A stretch of DNA of 64,000 nt from assembly GCA_964571235.1 (NCBI GenBank), contig CAZNAI010000003.1, positions 186,001-250,000 of the forward strand, given 5' to 3'. Source of the DNA: JACRAV01 sp964571235 (GTDB lineage Bacteria; Zixibacteria; MSB-5A5; GN15; FEB-12). The position numbers were made by a program, and so were the translations under genes. This document shows, piece after piece, positions 59,942-64,000 of this stretch; position 1 is the stretch's first letter; every line of letters begins with the position of its first letter. The notes under the pieces were generated by a model that was not told the origin of the DNA, did no database searches, and was given only the letters and a program-made list of their open reading frames with translations.

Positions 59942-61330
59942 ATGCGCCGCCTAACTATTCAACTGCTCGCTCTTCTGCTGATCGCGGGTTATATAGCCAC
60001 GCCGATAAGCGCACAGGATACCCGCTTTGCAATTGGCGGATCGGGTGGTTTGGCCATCAACTACGGCGGCGACTTTTTCTCATTTGAACCATCGCATACT
60101 ATCGGTGGACAATTACGGTTTCATCCTGGAGGAAAGTGGTTTGCCGAACTCGGGTATGATCACTTCCGGTTGAAAAACGACGTTGCCCGTCTGCTCGCTG
60201 ATAGCATTGGAGCATTTGAGAACAATGACACGATTAGTTTCAAGGCCGACTATTTTGGGCTCTCAATCGGCCGGTATTTGTTTCCCCGTTACCGACAATT
60301 GAATTTCTCTCTGGCGCTTACTGCGGCTATTCTGAACTGGAAGGTAATCGAGCCGCGCGGTGACAGCACCGTATCAGTGAAAGGCCCTAATCAGGAGCCG
60401 TCGAAGTTCTCCGCCTCGGAACTGCTCATTGGTGCAAGTGGTGGAATTACCTGGCGATTGGTCAATGGGATCAGCGTTGACCTGACGGGCCGATATGATT
60501 ACCTGACCGGCGCAGGTGCAGAGTTTGAATCAAAAGTAAGCGATTCCCGCGACCGCTGGCTATTCACGGCCGGGGCCGGTGTGAAAATCCACTTCGGGAA
60601 ACGCTCGCGCAATTCCACATGGCCGTCAGATTCCGCCTGGTCGGCAGTCAATCAACAGTCGCAATCCAAACGAAAAGTCGCTCTGCCGAAAACGAACACC
60701 GGCGATTCCGACCGCGACGGAATCCCCGATCAAAACGATGACTGCCCCGGTACATCGGCCGACGCAGTGGGCACAGTCGATATTCATGGATGCCCGGTCG
60801 ACGGTGATTTCGACGGTGTCCCGGACTACCAGGACAGTTGCCGCCAGACACCCGTAGGAGCGGCAGTCGACAGCAATGGGTGTCAGATCGATTCCGACGG
60901 CGACAGTGTCCCGGACGGCCTCGACGACTGCCCTGATTCGCCAGTTGGTGTGCCGATCGATAGGTTTGGCTGTATCGATCTTTCCATGTTTTCAAAGCCG
61001 ATTATTCTCAATATTGATTATCTTCCCGGATCATTCGAAATTGACACCAAGACAAAGGACCGATTGAAGAAGATTTCCGGAGTACTCCTGTTAGTGCCGG
61101 AAGTGAAAATGGAAATAACCGGTTACAGCGACAATATCGGACTGCCCGAGGCGAATCAAAAACTCTCGGAGAAACGCGCCAACCGGGTACGGGATTATCT
61201 GGTGGCGATGGGTGTGCCGGCCGAGCGGATGAAGGCCTCCGGACGCGGAGAAGAAAATCAGATCGCCTCAAACGAAACGGCCGAGGGCCGGAACAAGAAC
61301 CGACGAATCGAAATCACGTTCTATCGCTGA
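59942..61330 (+). CDS. OmpA-family outer-membrane protein with thrombospondin type 3 repeats
   Basis: 462 residues: signal peptide 1-24, an eight-stranded-type beta-barrel region (about 26-220, ending 'GVKIHFGK'), calcium-binding type 3 repeats about 255-340 ('DSDRDGIPDQNDDCPGT', 'DGDFDGVPDYQDSC', 'DSDGDSVPDGLDDCP'), and an OmpA peptidoglycan-binding domain about 347-462 ('GYSDNIGLPEANQKLSEKRA', 'ASGRGEENQIASN', 'NRRIEITF'). It tethers the outer membrane to peptidoglycan. It follows the SpoIID-like gene by 10 nt, probably in the same operon. Confidence 0.94.
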   Translation: MRRLTIQLLALLLIAGYIATPISAQDTRFAIGGSGGLAINYGGDFFSFEPSHTIGGQLRFHPGGKWFAELGYDHFRLKNDVARLLADSIGAFENNDTISFKADYFGLSIGRYLFPRYRQLNFSLALTAAILNWKVIEPRGDSTVSVKGPNQEPSKFSASELLIGASGGITWRLVNGISVDLTGRYDYLTGAGAEFESKVSDSRDRWLFTAGAGVKIHFGKRSRNSTWPSDSAWSAVNQQSQSKRKVALPKTNTGDSDRDGIPDQNDDCPGTSADAVGTVDIHGCPVDGDFDGVPDYQDSCRQTPVGAAVDSNGCQIDSDGDSVPDGLDDCPDSPVGVPIDRFGCIDLSMFSKPIILNIDYLPGSFEIDTKTKDRLKKISGVLLLVPEVKMEITGYSDNIGLPEANQKLSEKRANRVRDYLVAMGVPAERMKASGRGEENQIASNETAEGRNKNRRIEITFYR

Positions 61331-61338
61331 CACACGCA

Positions 61339-61893
61339 ATGGAAGAAGAGCAATACAAGTACGAGCCGTTTAACCGGCGCCATTCGCAGGAGTATGCGGT
61401 GGTGATTCTGTTACCCGCCGATCTGGATGCGCTGGTGGCCCCGCACCGTGAGCGATATGATCCGTCGTACCACAAAATCGGCGCCCACATCAGCCTGGTT
61501 TTTCCCTTTTCTACGCCATTGTCGCTTGACGAACTTGCGCGGGTGGTAGCGCAGGAAGTTCAAAAAGTCGGGCCGGTGCATGTCCGGTTATCATCAATCG
61601 CCGATTTCTATCCGCACTTTCCGATTATCTACTGGGAAGTCAAAAACGATCCGGCCTTTAACACGCTATACAAATCGCTTTATGCCCGGTTGGATCTTCC
61701 ACTGCCCCACAAACAATTCACCCCGCATGTGACAGTCGCCCGCGAGATCTCGGCGCACCGCGTTCTCTTGGTGAAGGAGCGAATCGTTCCGTATCTGCCC
61801 AATGAAGAATTTATGGCGCGTGCGATCGATCTGGTGTCGATGATTTCCGGCCACTGGATTTCAGTGCGCACTTTTTCGCTTTCCGGCGAATAA
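61339..61893 (+). CDS. 2H phosphoesterase / 2'-5' RNA ligase family protein
   Basis: 184 residues with the two H-x-(S/T)-h motifs of the family: 'HISLVF' near residue 50 and 'HVTVAR' near 130. These His-Thr/Ser pairs form the active site of 2',5'-RNA ligase or cyclic phosphodiesterase enzymes. The substrate here is unknown. It starts 8 nt after the OmpA stop and is the last gene of the plus-strand run from 54816; the terminator after it faces the other way. Confidence 0.88.
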   Translation: MEEEQYKYEPFNRRHSQEYAVVILLPADLDALVAPHRERYDPSYHKIGAHISLVFPFSTPLSLDELARVVAQEVQKVGPVHVRLSSIADFYPHFPIIYWEVKNDPAFNTLYKSLYARLDLPLPHKQFTPHVTVAREISAHRVLLVKERIVPYLPNEEFMARAIDLVSMISGHWISVRTFSLSGE

Positions 61894-61906
61894 TTTTCTA
61901 TCACGC

Positions 61907-61935
61907 AAAAAAAAAGCGGCCCAGATGGGCCGCTT
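61907..61935 (-). terminator. Intrinsic terminator of the cytochrome gene
   Basis: Read on the minus strand: AAGCGGCC, loop CATCTG, GGCCGCTT followed by a run of nine T. It lies 24 bases after the cytochrome stop codon. Confidence 0.92.
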
Positions 61936-61958
61936 CAAAACCAATCACTTCAGACCGC

Positions 61959-62468
61959 TTACTTGCCCGCGGCGGCTTTCTTCGGGTGAACCATGTCTTT
62001 GGCCTTAGCAAAGACGAATTCCTTGAAATTCGCATTTCCTTCTTTAGTGTGGCAACGGACACAGTCGGCTTCTTTCGGCATAACAAGGCCGGCATCCGCC
62101 CACGCCTTACGTGCGGCGACTGAATCAGCTTTGAACTTCGCGGCACTCATCACAGAAGCTTTTCCATACGCCGATCCCGGACCGTGGCAGGCTTCGCACT
62201 GCACGTTTTCAAGTACGACGTTCTCAGCATTGGCACCGGTGGTGTGGCATTTCACACATTCCGGCTTCTTCTGCTCTTCGGGTTTCAACGCGGCAAATGC
62301 CTTGGCGTGCTTGGTATCCAGCCACGAGGCATGGTTGTCTTTGTGGCACATCTTGCACTTGGCGTCGCCAACATACGTATTTTTGGCGGCCGCTTGGGCA
62401 AACACGCCACCGGCCAAAAGTGACATAATCGCCACTATCATCAATCCAAGAATCCAAAGTCTCTTCAT
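61959..62468 (-). CDS. Tetraheme periplasmic cytochrome c
   Basis: 169 residues: signal peptide 1-24 and four CxxCH heme sites at 38-42, 71-75, 91-95 and 136-140, with additional His (H46, H54) as possible distal ligands. The pattern 'YVGDAKCKMCHK...CEACHGPGSAY' is that of the cytochrome c554/NrfB-like group, often electron carriers for anaerobic respiration. The ATG at 62468 has AGGAGG 8 nt upstream; the open frame continues upstream to a TTG but without protein character. No reductase gene is next to it. Confidence 0.93.
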   Translation of the reverse strand: MKRLWILGLMIVAIMSLLAGGVFAQAAAKNTYVGDAKCKMCHKDNHASWLDTKHAKAFAALKPEEQKKPECVKCHTTGANAENVVLENVQCEACHGPGSAYGKASVMSAAKFKADSVAARKAWADAGLVMPKEADCVRCHTKEGNANFKEFVFAKAKDMVHPKKAAAGK

Positions 62469-62543
62469 GCAGTTCCTCCTGTAGGACTTTTGCTTTTTAT
62501 ACAAGCTATCCAAAACTAAGTTCCTCTTCATACGGCGGAAAGT

Positions 62544-62572
62544 AGCATAAAGTGTCCAGTCTCTTGTGTCAA
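62544..62572 (-). promoter_or_regulatory. Predicted promoter of the cytochrome gene
   Basis: On the minus strand TTGACA (complement of 62567-62572), 17-nt spacer, TATGCT (complement of 62544-62549), about 75 nt before the start codon. Confidence 0.65.
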
Positions 62573-62897
62573 GTTCTTTCCCTGTTATAGGTTGCAGGAT
62601 TGCTATGTGATAATTCGTACGAATTGGTAATGATATACGTCGGGCAGGTCAGCCTGTCTAAGAATTTGTAGTGATCCAAATTGCTGTATGTTGCGTCAAT
62701 TCAAAAAGAGTCGGAGTCATCACTTCCTTGGCCACTGGTTATACAGGAAGAGCCTTCGGTAGTTGTTTTCAGAGCTTTGACGAAATCGCCGGATGGGGTG
62801 ATTTTTTACAGCGTAACTCTGTGTCTATTCAGAAGTTGTGATTGGAATTATTACCTTGCAATTACCTCCAAAATCCCCTACGTTTGAACTGAAACGT
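62573..62897. other. 325-bp intergenic region between divergent genes
   Basis: No gene seen. A 68-codon frame at 62681-62887 has no ribosome site and looks random. The region must carry the start signals of the glycosyltransferase gene, but I could not pick a convincing promoter. Confidence 0.45.
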
Positions 62898-64000
62898 ATG
62901 AATATTCTCATTGTGACCCAGCACTTTCCGCCGGAACGTGGGGCCGTGAGGCGGCTTTTTGAATTCGCCAGATTCTTCGCCGCGCAAGGTCATTCGGTTT
63001 CGGTGCTCACCGGGATGCCAAACTATCCCGACGGGATCGTGCCGGAGAAATACCGCGGTCATTTTCATTATTACGAGGAAATTGAGGGAGTCAAAATCCA
63101 CCGCAGTTGGGTTTTGCCGGCCTCCAACCGGAATCCCGGAAAACGGATGATCGGTTTTGTCACTTTCCTGATTACTGGAGTTATCAATTCATTTCGTATC
63201 TCAGAAAAGCCAGATATCGTGCTGGCCTCCACGCCACCGCCGGTCACACCGCTGATGGGATGGCTGTTATCGAAGATGCGCCGCGCGAAATTCGTCATCG
63301 AGGTGCGTGATCTTCAGCCCGAATCGAGCGAAGATTTCGGCAACCTGAAAAAATCACTCTTCACCCGCACGCTGAAAAAAGTAATGCACTGGTCGTATCG
63401 CCGCGCCGATCAACTGGTGGCGGTGACCGAGGGAATTGCGTCGGGACTGCAGAATATAGGTATTCCGGCCGAGAAGATTGCGACCATCAAGTCAGGATTC
63501 TCGGTCGAGTTTTCCACCTCCGACACCAACGGCATTCGCCGGAAATTCGGCTGGGAAGGCAAGTACGTTATCCTGCGGGCGGGGACGCTCGGCTGGGCGC
63601 ACTCGCTTGAGACAATCATCGAAGCGGCCCGGCGGTTTGCGCAGAACCCTGATGTACTCTTTGTGTTTGTCGGCGATGGAGAAAAGCGAAGCCAGCTTGA
63701 AGGCATGGTGCGCGACTACGGACTTAAAAATGTGCTTTTTGTCGGAAGCCAGCCCCTTGAATCAATCCCATATTTTCTTAAGACCAGCGATGTCTTGATC
63801 GAGAGTATTCGCGAGGTGCCTATCACGCGCGGGACATTCCCGGCTAAACTGTTTGAGTATATGGCGTCGGGTCGCCCGATCATCTACGGCTCTCACGACA
63901 GCGAAGCACTCCGCGAACTTGATAAGGCAGGCGGGGCGCTCTCCTTCCGCACCGACGATCCCGAGCGGCTGTACGATCATATCGAGAATCTCCGGCTCAA
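62898..64000 (+). CDS. Family 4 glycosyltransferase, WbuB-like, C-terminus cut by window edge
   Basis: The open frame runs from an ATG at 62898 (no clear AGGAG; GAACTGAAACG precedes it) to the last base, 367 codons. N-terminal 'MNILIVTQHFPPERGAV', 'TGMPNYPDGIVPEKYRG', 'ASTPPPVTPLMGWLL', 'FVIEVRDLQPESSEDFG' and 'VGDGEKRSQLEG' match WbuB-like GT4 enzymes that add amino sugars in O-antigen or capsule synthesis. The C-terminal donor-binding part has 'FPAKLFEYMASGRPIIYGS' with the E of the E-x7-E-like motif. About 30-40 residues are probably missing. It likely begins a polysaccharide locus to the right. Confidence 0.9.
   Translation, partial: MNILIVTQHFPPERGAVRRLFEFARFFAAQGHSVSVLTGMPNYPDGIVPEKYRGHFHYYEEIEGVKIHRSWVLPASNRNPGKRMIGFVTFLITGVINSFRISEKPDIVLASTPPPVTPLMGWLLSKMRRAKFVIEVRDLQPESSEDFGNLKKSLFTRTLKKVMHWSYRRADQLVAVTEGIASGLQNIGIPAEKIATIKSGFSVEFSTSDTNGIRRKFGWEGKYVILRAGTLGWAHSLETIIEAARRFAQNPDVLFVFVGDGEKRSQLEGMVRDYGLKNVLFVGSQPLESIPYFLKTSDVLIESIREVPITRGTFPAKLFEYMASGRPIIYGSHDSEALRELDKAGGALSFRTDDPERLYDHIENLRL

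Noticed and set aside
62681..62887. 68-codon plus-strand frame between the cytochrome and glycosyltransferase genes
   Set aside because: No ribosome binding site, no similarity to anything I recognise, in an AT-rich intergenic region.

Overview
The window looks like a chromosomal segment from an uncultured or anaerobic bacterium of the Fibrobacteres-Chlorobi-Bacteroidetes (FCB) side of the tree. A Zixibacteria-like lineage fits best, but this is an inference. The basis is a set of large exported proteins that end either in a C-terminal sorting domain with the signature 'QNYPNPFNPTT...KMLLLK', or in divergent dockerin repeats of the form 'DIADLSALIDFLYIS'. No rRNA or tRNA gene was recognised, so the taxonomy is indirect.

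Region 1 (1-12000) is the conserved chromosome-maintenance block: rpmH-rnpA-yidD-yidC-mnmE-mnmG-rsmG-parA-parB, then an M23 peptidase and a bactofilin. Two near-perfect parS sites are present, one just after mnmE and one inside rsmG. Two groups of DnaA-box-like 9-mers occur, at the rsmG/parA junction and after the bactofilin. dnaA itself is not here: a divergent exported-protein gene that runs off the left edge lies upstream of rpmH.

Region 2 (12000-22000) holds a MoxR/membrane protein/DUF58 module, a REP-associated tyrosine transposase (RAYT) flanked by its palindromes, a ChrB-like protein and further dispersed repeats. It then has a six-gene minus-strand unit: alpha/beta hydrolase with a mutated nucleophile, Cys/His-rich exported protein, outer-membrane barrel, metal-binding lipoprotein/SBP, metal ABC permease, and flavodiiron protein. 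No ABC ATPase is encoded beside the permease.

Region 3 (22000-48400) is the remarkable part: eight consecutive plus-strand genes for exported modular proteins built from cohesin-like, Ig/cadherin-like, propeller-like and dockerin-like modules and the C-terminal sorting domain. One is a 2278-residue protein with about 23 tandem Ig-like repeats and an exact 837-bp higher-order repeat. Two are large paralogues whose dockerin tails are almost identical in DNA. Four proteins end in dockerins and no sorting domain; others carry cohesin-like modules plus the sorting domain. This suggests a surface assembly in which secreted, dockerin-tagged proteins are held by cohesin-like proteins fixed to the cell. 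Most transcription units are separated by clear intrinsic terminators, and several have predicted promoters 340-385 nt ahead of the start codon.

Region 4 (48500-64000) is more ordinary: a GH35-like glycosidase, a bactofilin-like membrane protein, a DUF3592 protein, CstA, a GAF-GGDEF diguanylate cyclase, a NagZ-AnmK-SpoIID/LytB peptidoglycan-recycling unit, an OmpA protein with thrombospondin type 3 repeats, a 2H phosphoesterase, a tetraheme cytochrome c, and the start of a family 4 glycosyltransferase cut by the right edge.
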